Assembly (NCBI GenBank): GCA_024330215.1
Contig: JANDLU010000034.1
Span: forward strand, 1 to 32,295
Direction: 5' to 3'
From: Candidatus Gaiellasilicea maunaloa
Lineage (GTDB): Bacteria > Actinomycetota > Thermoleophilia > Gaiellales > Gaiellaceae
DNA length: 32,295 bases
Each line of letters starts with the position of its first letter. Position 1 is the first letter of the stretch. Made by a program: the position numbers and the translations under genes. Positions 16,080 through 23,266 of the stretch are shown piece after piece. The notes beneath the pieces were generated by a model. It searched no databases, was not told where the DNA came from, and saw nothing but the letters and a program-made list of their open reading frames with translations.

Positions 16080-16520
16080 CGGGTCCGGCGCGGCCTCTAC
16101 CGTCCACGCCACTTCCCTTCGACTCCACACGAGCACGTCGTTGCGACCTGGCTGGCGCTGGCGAACGTGCCGGCGGTCGTCTCGCACGAGAGCGCGCTCG
16201 AACTCTACGACCTCTCTGACGTGATCCCGAACGCGGTTCACGTCACGCTCCCGCGCGACAAGCGCGGCCAACGCCCCCGCTCCGGTGTTCGGTTCCATAC
16301 GCTCCAGCACCCTCCCCGCGCGACCGAGATCCGCCGCGTCGCCGGCGTGCTCGCGACAAGCCCCGAGCGCACCATCGTCGACTCCCTCGAAGCCGGCACC
16401 CAGCCGGAGCAGATCGAGCTCGCCGTCCAGCAGGCGCTCGAGCGAGGCCTCACGACACCCCGCCGCCTTCGCACTGCTGCGGCCGGTCGTCCTGAGCGCG
16501 TCCGAACCTTTATCGATTGA
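16080..16520 (+). pseudogene. AbiEi-type antitoxin, 5' truncated
   Basis: The plus frame reads RGLYRPRHFPSTPHEHVV, VPAVVSHESALELYDLSDVI, then PERTIVDSLEAGTQPEQIEL and ends PERVRTFID at TGA 16518-16520. This matches the C-terminal part of AbiEi antitoxins (type IV toxin-antitoxin). The frame runs into a TAA at 16077-16079, so the N-terminal winged-helix domain of roughly 60-70 residues is missing. A GTG at 16167 could allow a 117-residue product, but without the DNA-binding domain. The break lies about 20 bp from the last palindrome of the adjacent array. It is followed without a gap by the AbiEii-like frame. Confidence 0.75.
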
Positions 16521-16897
16521 CTCCTCCGGCAAAGCGCGGCATGAGATACCGCGACGCTGCTGCCTTCCGCCAAGCGCTCGAGCAGCGACTCAAGGCCCGC
16601 GCAGCGGGAGACGGCGCACGCATCGCTCGCGACCGTAAGCGGGTCGCGTACGACCGACTCCTTGCCCGCTTGAACGCCGCCGCGCCCGACCGCTGGCTGC
16701 TCAAAGGCGGCTTTGCCCTCGACCTCAGACTCCACGAGAGAGCTCGCGCGACGCGGGACGTCGACGTCGAGTGGCAGGCAGCCGAGGAAGAACTGCTCGA
16801 CGTTCTCATCGACGCAACGTCCATAGACGTCGGCGACTACTTCGCGATCCAGGTCGAGCGCACGACTGTTCCACCTGATCGGGGTCGCCGCGTCTGA
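16517..16897 (+). pseudogene. AbiEii-type nucleotidyltransferase toxin, 3' truncated
   Basis: This frame of 126 residues (TTG at 16517 overlapping the AbiEi TGA, or ATG at 16541) shows the AbiEii/AbiGii nucleotidyltransferase core: LLKGGFALDLRL at about 61-72 and RATRDVDVEW at 78-86, supplying the paired catalytic aspartates. Family members are usually close to 300 residues. Here the frame ends after DYFAIQVERT at a TGA and runs straight into a terminator-like hairpin, so more than half of the protein is lost. Together with the truncated AbiEi gene this is a dead AbiE module, most likely inactive. Confidence 0.75.
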
Positions 16898-16907
16898 CTA
16901 GAAACAA

Positions 16908-16929
16908 AAGGCCCGCGTTTGCGGGCCTT
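16908..16929 (-). terminator. Terminator of the tRNA-like fragment
   Basis: AAGGCCCGC at 16908-16916 and GCGGGCCTT at 16921-16929 form a perfect 9-bp stem with the 4-base loop GTTT. On the minus strand the stem is followed by TTGTTT, the pattern of a rho-independent terminator. It sits directly downstream of the tRNA 3'-like fragment read on the minus strand, so it looks like the original terminator of a tRNA transcript. On the plus strand the U-tract is poor. Confidence 0.75.
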
Positions 16930-16932
16930 GCT

Positions 16933-16957
16933 CGGTGGTGGGGGCGGGTTTTGAACC
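16933..16957 (-). pseudogene. tRNA 3'-end fragment
   Basis: Read on the minus strand this stretch gives GAGGGTTCAAAACCCGC followed by CCCCACCACC, resembling the T-arm (stem, TTCAAAA loop) and 3' acceptor strand of a tRNA. One T-stem pair is mismatched. No matching D-arm, anticodon arm or 5' acceptor is visible upstream, so only a 3' fragment is left. It is directly followed by a terminator hairpin. It has the same orientation as tRNA-fMet at 21527-21600. Confidence 0.5.
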
Positions 16958-17107
16958 CTCTACCCTGACGCTTCGGGCGAGCAGCTATCGCATCGGGGAG
17001 ACGCGGGATCTCGCTTGAGACATCGTCTGGATGGCTATCGGCCTTGACACCATGCCCGCCGTTACGGTCCGCGATGATTTTCGGCCCCAAGGGCGGTCTC
17101 TAAAGAC

Positions 17108-17707
17108 ATGAGCGCAAACGAAAAATCCAAGTCAGTCCTCTACATGTCGATGTCGCTCGACGGGTTCATCGCGGGCCCGGACGACGACGCAGACCATGGC
17201 CTCGGTGTCGACGGCGAATGCCTTCACGACTGGCTGGGGCCGTGGACCGGCAAGTCGGCTGGGTTCGACCCGCCGGGCGCGAGCGCGAAGGTGTTCGAGG
17301 AGTCGATGGCGACCGGTGCCGTGGTCGTCGGCAGGCGCACGTTCGACCTCGCCGGCCGCTGGGGAGGCGATCACCACGGGGTCCCAATCTTCATTCCAAC
17401 GACCGGGACGCCACCTCCCCCAGAGTCGGACTGGGTCAACTACGTGACCGACGGCGTCGAGAGCGCGATGCGCCAGGCCAAGGACGCGGCGGGTGAGTCG
17501 AACGTGATGGTGCATGGCGCCAGCCTCGCGCAATCACTGCTGCGTGCCGGCGTGCTCGACGAGCTGGAGATCCACCTCGTCCCGGTCCTGCTGGGCGAGG
17601 GGCGTCGCCTCTTCGAGCACCTCGGCGCGGACCACACCGACCTCGAGCTCACCCGCGTCCTCGAGGCACCTGGCGTCGTCCACCTGCACTACCGGGTGAC
17701 GTCATGA
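17108..17707 (+). CDS. Dihydrofolate-reductase-like (RibD C-terminal) protein, copy 1
   Basis: This 199-residue protein starts MSANEKSKSVLYMSMSLDGF with IAGPDDD, the opening strand and active-site loop of the RibD-C/DHFR-like family. It continues VVVGRRTFDLAGRWGGD and ends with VPVLLGEGRRLFEHLG. Proteins of this group bind NADPH and reduce unidentified pterin- or pyrimidine-like substrates; they are not true folate reductases. The stop overlaps the start of the second copy (ATGA at 17704-17707), so both are translated together. It lies inside the candidate mobile island. Confidence 0.85.
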   Translation: MSANEKSKSVLYMSMSLDGFIAGPDDDADHGLGVDGECLHDWLGPWTGKSAGFDPPGASAKVFEESMATGAVVVGRRTFDLAGRWGGDHHGVPIFIPTTGTPPPPESDWVNYVTDGVESAMRQAKDAAGESNVMVHGASLAQSLLRAGVLDELEIHLVPVLLGEGRRLFEHLGADHTDLELTRVLEAPGVVHLHYRVTS

Positions 17708-18291
17708 GCGCTGAAAGGCAACGACGGCTGATCCTCCACATGTCGGTGTCGCTCGACGGCTTTGTCACCGGCGTCGACGGCAAGGTCGACTGGCTGGCCC
17801 CGGAGGACGCCGTCGACCACGGTGATCAACGCCACCGGCTGAACCTCGAGATGCTCAGTCAGCTCGACGTGATCCTGCTCGGGCGAGTGGCCTACGAGGA
17901 AATGGGGCCTGCCTGGGCGAGCTCCGACAGCCCAATGGCCCAGCTCATGAACGCGCTTCCCAAGGTCGTCTTCTCAGAGAGCCTCACTGAGCTCGACTGG
18001 AACAACGCGCGTCTCAACGAGCTCCCCCTGGGAGAGGAGATTGAGCAGCTCAAGCGCGAGCCCGGCCGCGACATCGTTGCCTTCGGCGGCGGCCACTTCG
18101 CGCACAGCCTGATCCGCGAGCGGCTGGTCGACGAATATCGGCTCACCGTGCACCCGGTCGCGCTCGGCTCCGGCATCTCGCTCATGCACGGGCTCCTGGA
18201 GCCGCAGCGTTTCGAGCTCGTCAGCAGCACGGCCTACACCGATGGCTGCGTGATGCAGGTACTCCGACCGGATCGTGGTGAGCCGCAATGA
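17704..18291 (+). CDS. Dihydrofolate-reductase-like (RibD C-terminal) protein, copy 2
   Basis: This 195-residue protein belongs to the same RibD-C/DHFR-like family as its upstream neighbour. It shows LILHMSVSLDGFVTGVDGKV at the start, VILLGRVAYEEMGPAW in the centre and AFGGGHFAHSLIRERLVDEY near the C-terminus. The two copies have diverged strongly, so the duplication is old or they belong to different subfamilies. Its TGA overlaps the ATG of a short SnoaL-like stub (ATGA at 18288-18291), suggesting a three-gene operon whose third gene was destroyed by the integrase insertion. The substrate is unknown. Confidence 0.85.
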   Translation: MSAERQRRLILHMSVSLDGFVTGVDGKVDWLAPEDAVDHGDQRHRLNLEMLSQLDVILLGRVAYEEMGPAWASSDSPMAQLMNALPKVVFSESLTELDWNNARLNELPLGEEIEQLKREPGRDIVAFGGGHFAHSLIRERLVDEYRLTVHPVALGSGISLMHGLLEPQRFELVSSTAYTDGCVMQVLRPDRGEPQ

Positions 18292-18361
18292 CCGATGAGG
18301 AGCTTCGCGACGCCGCTCGGAAGATCTGGAGCCAGTTCAACGCCCACGATCTCGACCTCGC
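18288..18361 (+). pseudogene. 5' stub of a SnoaL/NTF2-like gene
   Basis: The frame opens MTDEELRDAARKIWSQFNAH, then DLDLAG, after which the reading frame becomes noise. The opening resembles SnoaL/NTF2-like proteins, in which a helix with FNAHDLD precedes the pocket. The text switches to integrase sequence (RLAAVEDGYRKPARV in another frame) at about 18360. It looks like a gene cut after 25 codons by a rearrangement. It is coupled by ATGA overlap to the DHFR-like gene. Confidence 0.5.
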
Positions 18362-19383
18362 TGGCGCCTCGCCGCCGTCGAAGACGGCTACCGCAAGCCC
18401 GCGCGGGTGGCCTTCGGTGAGTTCGCCGAGCGCTTCGTGCGCGACTACCTCCCGTCGCGGAACCTCAAGCCCACGACGACCGAGAACTACCGCTACCTCC
18501 TCGGCCGCCACCTGCTCCCCTTCGCAGATGCGCCGCTGGCCGAGCTCGAGGCGCGGCCGGAACTGCTCGACGCGTACATCGCGCTCAAGTCGGATGCCGG
18601 CCTGTCGCCGAAGACGATTCAGAATCATCTGCTTCTGCTGAACGTCATGTTCCGTCGCGCGATCGTCTGGCGCCTGATCCGGACGAATCCGGTCGCGAGC
18701 ATCGATCGGCCGCGGATGGAGCAACCGGAGATGAGCGTCCTCTCCGAGGCCGAGATCGCGAGGCTGAGCGTCGCCTACGAAGAGCTGGTCGGCGAGGCCG
18801 CTGAGGGCGAGCGCGCGTGGTGGCTGCTCGCCAAAGCGATCGTCGTGACTGCCCTCGGTACGGCGCTCCGGCGCGGCGAGCTGATCGGGTTGCGCTGGCG
18901 TTCCGTCAACCTGCTCGACGGCAAGATCGAGGTTCGGGAGGCGTTCGTGCGCGGACAGTCACGACGCCGAAGAGCAGAGCGTCGCGGCGCGTCGTCGAGC
19001 TCGGCCCGCGCACGCTGGGCGTCCTCGACGAGCAGTGGCGCCGGGCCGCGTATCGGAGCGACGATGACCTCGTCTTCGGCCACCCGACGAAGGGAACGCC
19101 GGTCGACACGAGCAAGCTCGCGAAGCGCTAACTGAAGCCGGCGCTCGCACGCGCCGGGATCGAGAAGCCGTTCCGCCCCTTTCACGATCTCCGCCATACC
19201 TCGCTCACGCACGCCGCCGCGGCTGGCAACCCGCAGATCTACGTCCAAGCGCGCGCCGGCCACTCGCAGGGCTCGATCACCGAGCGGTACATCCACGCCG
19301 CCCAGGTTCTGTTTCAGGGCGCCGCCGAACGGAGTGAGGAGCGGATGTTCGGTCGGCGCGAACGCGCGGACGGCGTCGAATAG
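18359..19383 (+). pseudogene. Tyrosine recombinase/integrase, truncated and frameshifted
   Basis: The frame from 18359 reads RLAAVEDGYRKPARVAFGEF and then an N-terminal SAM-like core-binding domain (PTTTENYRYLLGRHLLPF). The catalytic domain has TALGTALRRGELIGLRW (first Arg), HDLRHTSLTHAAAAG (His-x-x-Arg-His) and AGHSQGSITERYIHA (Gly-His and Tyr). A one-base loss near 18954 shifts the frame, and an in-frame TAA interrupts it at 19129-19131 (LAKR, stop, LKPALARAG). The first residues of the protein are missing, replaced by the SnoaL-like stub. All catalytic residues survive, so the loss is recent on an evolutionary scale. It was probably the integrase of the surrounding island. Confidence 0.85.
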
Positions 19384-19471
19384 CGGCCGACCGGTTGGTT
19401 CCGACAGACTTCACGTCGGCGTGTCAGACGGGGATGTCCATCCGCTGCTCGTGGCGGCTTAGGCTTCTCCG

Positions 19472-20690
19472 GTGGAGACCGCCGAAGCCCACCCGGAACC
19501 TGTAGCACCGCCTGAGAAGCGTTGGCTGACGCCGGGCGTGCGAGCGATCGGCGGCGCAAGCCTGCTCGCCGACCTCGGGCACGAGGTGCCAACCTCGCTG
19601 TTCCGAGCTTTCTCACCTCGACGCTCGGCGCGCCGGCGGCGGCTCTTGGTTTGATCGAGGGGGTCGCTGACGGACTCGCGGGCGCTGCCCGCTTTGGCGG
19701 CGGCGCGCTTGCCGATGATCCTGAACGCCGCCGCCGCGTTGCCGTCGGCGGCTACACGGCGACGGCCGTGTTCTCGCCGCGATCGGCGCTGCGACCTCGG
19801 TGTGGCAGGTCGGCGCGCTCCGGGCGGGAGCGTGGATGGCGCGCGGGCTGAGGGTACCGGCGCGCAACGCGCTGCTCGCGGACGTCGTTCCGTCGAGCGC
19901 GTACGGGCGGGCGTACGGATTCGAGCGGGCGATGGACAACCTGGGCGCGATCGGCGGACCGCTGCTCGCACTCGCCCTGGTCGCCATCGTCGGCGTCCGC
20001 ACCGCGATCCTCCTCAGCGTCATCCCCGGCCTGCTCGCCGCGTTCGCGATCGTCTACGCGATCCGCGCTGCGCCGAAGCTCGAGCCGCGCCCGCGCCAGC
20101 CGATCCGTCTGCGCGTCCGGCCGGTGCTGCACGGCCGACTCGGACAGCTGCTCTTCGGCGTCTCCGCGTTCGAGGTCGGCAACATCGCCGCGACGCTCCT
20201 GATCCTCCGCGCAAGCGAACTCCTCACTCCCGCGCACGGCGAAGACACGGCTGCGAAGATCGCGATCGGCCTCTACGCCGGCTACAACCTCGCCGCCACG
20301 CTTGCAAGCGTCGCCGGCGGACGACTCGGAGACCGCCGCGGCGCCGTCCTTGTCCTCGCGCTCGGCGTCGCCTGCTTCGGCGTCGCCTACGCCGGCCTGG
20401 CCTTCGTCGGCGCGAGCATTCTCGCGCTCGCGTTGTTCTTCGTCGCCGCCGGAATTGCGATCGGCTTCGTCGAGACCGCCGAGCACGCGGCCGTCGCCTC
20501 GCTCGCCCCAGCAGACCTCCGCGGCTCTGCCTTCGGCCTGCTCGCAGCCGTGCAGAGCTTCGGCAACCTCGCGGCAAGCGCCGTCGCCGGCCTGCTCTGG
20601 ACGACCGTCTCCCCGCGAGCAGCGTTCCTCTACCTCGCCGGCTGGATGGCGCTCGCCCTCATCGCGCTTGCCCGCCCCGCCAGGCAGTGA
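19472..20690 (+). pseudogene. MFS transporter with two frameshifts
   Basis: The protein starts METAEAHPEPVAPPEKRW (GTG) and reads VRAIGGASLLADLGHEVPTS. At about 19601 it needs a shift to continue PSFLTSTLGAPAAALGLIEG, and again near 19772 to enter IGAATSVWQVGALRAGAW. From there it is intact to 20690. The 12-helix DHA1-type pattern is clear, including a motif-A-like ARFGGGALADD. Each break is explained by one missing base. The long intact 3' part suggests a recently lost gene, or two local sequencing errors, which cannot be separated here. Confidence 0.8.
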
Positions 20691-20745
20691 CCGCTCCTAC
20701 CGCTCGCACGTTTCGGCGACAAGCACGGCGAAGAGCGCTTGACGA

Positions 20746-21180
20746 CTAAGCTGGTTCGCCGCCGGCGTCCCGGATCGCGTCGAGCAACTGGCCGGTCGTG
20801 AAGAGGGTGAGGCCCGCTGCCTCCAGGTCCTTGTCCTGCGACCAGATCGGGAGCGCGCGGGCGAGGGCAAGGGCGACGGTCGGCCAGTCCTCGGGGTCGC
20901 GGCCGGCCATGCGGCGCTCGGACTCCCGACGCTCGGGCTCATAGACGGCCGGAGGCTGCCAGTCGACCGGCATGACGCTCAGGGCTGCGAGGAGGAGACC
21001 GGCGTCGAGGCCACGTCGCCCGGCCAGCGCGGGCAGATGCTCGGCGACCTCCTCGGCCACCGCCTGGGCGGCGAGACACGTCGGACCGGCGGGTGAGGCG
21101 AAAACGATGCGGGCGCGCCCGCCGATCAGCGCCGAGAGGATGACGTTCGCGTCAGCGACGACGGCGGGCGGCAGCGAAAT
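20746..21180 (-). CDS. PIN-domain ribonuclease toxin (VapC-like)
   Basis: This frame of 144 residues has the PIN pattern: AVVADANVILSALIGG supplies the first aspartate (about residue 10), QAVAEEVAEHL the glutamate (43/44), DPEDWPTVALAL and WSQDKDLEAAG the remaining aspartates. All four acidic positions are present, so it looks catalytically competent as an Mg-dependent RNase. No ATG, GTG or TTG lies between the upstream in-frame TGA and the domain. The best candidate start is ATT at 21178-21180, with GAGGAGG nine bases before it (an ATG changed to ATT?); CTG two codons later is another option. It overlaps the antitoxin 3' end by 29 bases. Confidence 0.75.
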   Translation of the reverse strand: MSLPPAVVADANVILSALIGGRARIVFASPAGPTCLAAQAVAEEVAEHLPALAGRRGLDAGLLLAALSVMPVDWQPPAVYEPERRESERRMAGRDPEDWPTVALALARALPIWSQDKDLEAAGLTLFTTGQLLDAIRDAGGEPA

Positions 21181-21406
21181 CGCTGAGAACCTCCTCCTCG
21201 GTCACCCCTCGAGCCTCACGCTGTGCCGCGATCTGCTCCGTGAGGCGCAGAAACACCTCGCGTCGCACATCGGCAGGGAGCTCAGGGGCGTCCCAGGGCA
21301 GGAAGAACCCAGCGGGCCGGCCCTCACGGGTCACGAGAATGACGTCGTCGGAGCGAAACATCTCGCTCGCCCGATCGCGAAAGTCCCGCACGGTCACAAC
21401 TCTCAT
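21152..21406 (-). CDS. Phd/YefM-type antitoxin
   Basis: This 84-residue protein reads MRVVTVRDFRDRASEMFRSD, the N-terminal DNA-binding and dimerisation part of Phd-type antitoxins. VILVTREGRPAGFFLPWD follows, then a charged C-terminal tail (EVLSDFAAARRRR) that would bind the toxin. It lies upstream of, and overlapping, the PIN frame, in the standard antitoxin-toxin order. The ATG at 21404-21406 is used because the family starts here; longer frames upstream are arginine-rich noise. A 20-bp imperfect palindrome sits directly upstream and may be the autoregulatory operator. Confidence 0.8.
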   Translation of the reverse strand: MRVVTVRDFRDRASEMFRSDDVILVTREGRPAGFFLPWDAPELPADVRREVFLRLTEQIAAQREARGVTEEEVLSDFAAARRRR

Positions 21407-21426
21407 GTGATCACCATGGTGGCCAC
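21407..21426. promoter_or_regulatory. Imperfect palindrome upstream of the antitoxin
   Basis: GTGATCACCATGGTGGCCAC matches its own reverse complement at 16 of 20 positions and abuts the antitoxin start codon. Phd-type proteins usually repress their own promoter by binding such dyads, so this is a candidate operator; direct evidence is lacking. Confidence 0.45.
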
Positions 21427-21526
21427 ACTCTAGCACCGCGGAGTCAAACGGTCGACGCCTGGGTCTGCGCAAGACGTTTACCACGGAGCGAACAGAGGAG
21501 AGCGAAATCGTGCGGGCCTTTTGTAG

Positions 21527-21600
21527 TAGCGGGGGCAGGATTTGAACCTGCGACCTCCGGGTTATGAGCCCGGCGAGCTACCTGACTGCTCCACCCCGCG
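21527..21600 (-). tRNA. tRNA-fMet (CAT anticodon)
   Basis: The 74-base sequence folds as a full cloverleaf with 5' acceptor CGCGGGG, 3' acceptor CCCCGCT and discriminator A, and a D-arm from GAGC to GCTC. The anticodon arm is CCGGG-CTCATAA-CCCGG and the T-arm GCAGGTTCAAATCCTGC. The first acceptor pair is C-T rather than Watson-Crick and the anticodon stem has three GC pairs next to the loop, both initiator features. CCA is not encoded. Downstream on the minus strand, AAAAGGCCCGCA resembles only the left half of the hairpin at 16908-16929. Confidence 0.95.
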
Positions 21601-21729
21601 GCGCGGCGTCAAGTGTAGCACCGGCCGGCCGCTTCGCCTCGCTTCTCGGGACGCCGCCGCCACCGCGTCGCCGGCGTGAACCAAGCGAATGACGATTGCC
21701 TCCAGCGGCAGCGACATCAGGCGGATTCG

Positions 21730-22077
21730 ATGACCATTGCTAGCATCGCCGCAATGATCCTTTTCTGGCTTGCCCTGGCGCTTTTCGTGCTCGTGAGTGT
21801 CGCGTCCATAGTCGTTGCAGCCCGCCGCGGACTCGCGCTCTTCCGCGACTTCAAGCGACTGTCGCGTGAGCTTCGCGACGGGCTGGACCGGATCGCCCGC
21901 TCAACCGACGAGCTCGAGCTTCACCTTCGGGCGGCGGCAACGAGCGGAAGCGCACTCGAGGCCTCGCTTGCGCGGCTACGGACCTCGCGCTCCGTGCTCG
22001 GCGTCCTCACGGCGGCACTCGCCGAGGTCCGCGCCTCGGCCGGCCGGATCACGGCCGTTGTGCCCCGCAGCAAGTGA
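21730..22077 (+). CDS. Small membrane protein with coiled-coil tail
   Basis: This 115-residue protein has one hydrophobic segment at about residues 5-32 (AAMILFWLALALFVLVSVAS), followed by a charged helical region (RLSRELRDGLDRIARSTDEL). The topology resembles short bacterial coiled-coil membrane proteins such as the DUF948 type, but I do not assign it to a family. The ATG at 21730 begins just before the membrane segment. Its TGA overlaps the GTG start of the Ppx/GppA gene (GTGA), so the two are coupled. Function is unknown. Confidence 0.7.
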   Translation: MTIASIAAMILFWLALALFVLVSVASIVVAARRGLALFRDFKRLSRELRDGLDRIARSTDELELHLRAAATSGSALEASLARLRTSRSVLGVLTAALAEVRASAGRITAVVPRSK

Positions 22078-22967
22078 GAGTTGCCGCCATCGACATGGGG
22101 ACGAACTCGAGTCGGCTCCTCGTCGCAGACGTGAACGGCGAGCTGACCGAAGTCGTGCGACGGCTCGCGATCACGCGGCTCGGCGAGGGGGTCGATAGCC
22201 GCGGGAAGCTGCTGCCGCTCCCCATCGCGCGGGTTCGCAACGTGCTCTCGGACTACCGGCGCGAGCTCGAGTCGCTGGGTGCGGAGCGAACGCTCGCGAT
22301 CGCGACGAGCGCCGTCCGCGACGCGGACAACGGCGCGGCCTTCCTGGGCGAAGTCGAATGGAGCTACGGCTTCACGACACGCCTCCTCTCCGGTGAGGAG
22401 GAGGCGGCGATGACCCTCCGCGGGATCGGCGACCTCTCCGACGGCACGCTCGTCGTCGACATCGGCGGCGGCTCGACCGAGCTCCAGGTCGTCGGCACGA
22501 CATCGCGCACGAGCCTCCAGATCGGCTGCGTCCGGCTGACGGAACGCTTGGGCGAGGACATCGGTGCGATCCGCGCTCATGTGCGGAGCCTGCTGCCCGA
22601 GCTCGAGGCCACGTCGGCAGTCGGCGTCGCCGGCACGGTGACCACGCTCGCCGCACTCGACCTTGGCCTCGTCGGACACGACGCCGAGCTAACCCACGGA
22701 CACGTCCTCTCCCGCGAGGCGGTCGCCGGCCAGACCGCGCGGCTCGCCTCGCTCTCGCTCGAGGAGCGTGCCCGGATCATGGAGCCGGGACGCGCACCCG
22801 TGATCGTGGCGGGCGCGGCGATCCTCTCGGAGATCGTCGAGCGCTACGGCCTGGAGGAGATCGAAACGAGCGAGCGGGACATCCTCCACGGCGCCGCCCT
22901 CGCGGCCGCCGAGCTGCCGGAGCCCGAAGAGGGCGCCGCGCCTCCGGGCGCCTACACCTGCTGCTGA
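22074..22967 (+). CDS. Ppx/GppA-family exopolyphosphatase
   Basis: This 297-residue protein belongs to the ASKHA-fold Ppx/GppA phosphatases. It begins MRVAAIDMGTNSSRLLVADV (phosphate-1 loop with Asp7) and has TLAIATSAVRDADNGAAFLG and VVDIGGGSTELQVV. GVAGTVTTLAALDL is the adenosine-side motif. Family enzymes hydrolyse polyphosphate or pppGpp. It is the short, roughly 300-residue form common in actinobacteria, without the C-terminal HD-like domain of E. coli Ppx. The GTG start overlaps the upstream stop. It tells little about specificity (polyP or pppGpp). Confidence 0.9.
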   Translation: MRVAAIDMGTNSSRLLVADVNGELTEVVRRLAITRLGEGVDSRGKLLPLPIARVRNVLSDYRRELESLGAERTLAIATSAVRDADNGAAFLGEVEWSYGFTTRLLSGEEEAAMTLRGIGDLSDGTLVVDIGGGSTELQVVGTTSRTSLQIGCVRLTERLGEDIGAIRAHVRSLLPELEATSAVGVAGTVTTLAALDLGLVGHDAELTHGHVLSREAVAGQTARLASLSLEERARIMEPGRAPVIVAGAAILSEIVERYGLEEIETSERDILHGAALAAAELPEPEEGAAPPGAYTCC

Positions 22968-23016
22968 CCGGAACGGACATCTTGCGCGGCGGCCGTGCCA
23001 TCGGCACTCTTGATCC

Positions 23017-23154
23017 ATGTCCGAGCCGGCATTCGATCAGGAAGCGGTGAATCTAGGACTCGGCCTCCTGGCGGACATCGCCGTGCACTCGGCACGGATC
23101 GTCCAGCTACTGGAGGCAAAGGACGACGATGGCAAAGAAGCGTACGAAGACTGA
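23017..23154 (+). CDS. Short unknown protein (45 aa), first of overlapping pair
   Basis: The frame from ATG 23017 encodes MSEPAFDQEAVNLGLGLLAD, then IAVHSARIVQLLEAKDD and ends EAYED. No domain is recognised; it is amphipathic and acidic, with helix potential. It overlaps the next small gene by 26 bases in another frame. It lies between Ppx/GppA (50 bp gap) and the convergent CBS gene. Coding status is supported by its position and the reading-frame overlap pattern rather than by family membership. Confidence 0.4.
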   Translation: MSEPAFDQEAVNLGLGLLADIAVHSARIVQLLEAKDDDGKEAYED

Positions 23155-23266
23155 TTTCACCGACATGAACGAGCGCGTGCGCCAGGCGCGCGAGTACATC
23201 GCCCGAACGACCGAGAAGATGCGCCAGCAACGCGCGAAGGAAGCTAGGCAGCCGAAGTCCGACTAA
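23129..23266 (+). CDS. Short basic protein (45 aa), second of overlapping pair
   Basis: From ATG 23129 (with AAAGGA just upstream) the frame reads MAKKRTKTDFTDMNERVRQA, then REYIARTTEKMRQQRAKEAR and ends QPKSD. It is lysine/arginine-rich and mostly helical in appearance, perhaps a small nucleic-acid- or ribosome-associated protein; that is a guess from composition. Its stop codon (TAA at 23264-23266) overlaps the stop of the convergent CBS gene (TAG, 23263-23265 on the minus strand). No known family recognised. Confidence 0.5.
   Translation: MAKKRTKTDFTDMNERVRQAREYIARTTEKMRQQRAKEARQPKSD

Noticed and set aside
17043-17107. TTGACA at about 17044 as a -35 box for the DHFR-like operon
   Set aside because: No acceptable -10 hexamer occurs at 16-18 bases downstream.
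19314-19470. Short frames after the integrase stop
   Set aside because: They are minus-strand shadows with no family match; the interval looks like plain intergenic DNA.
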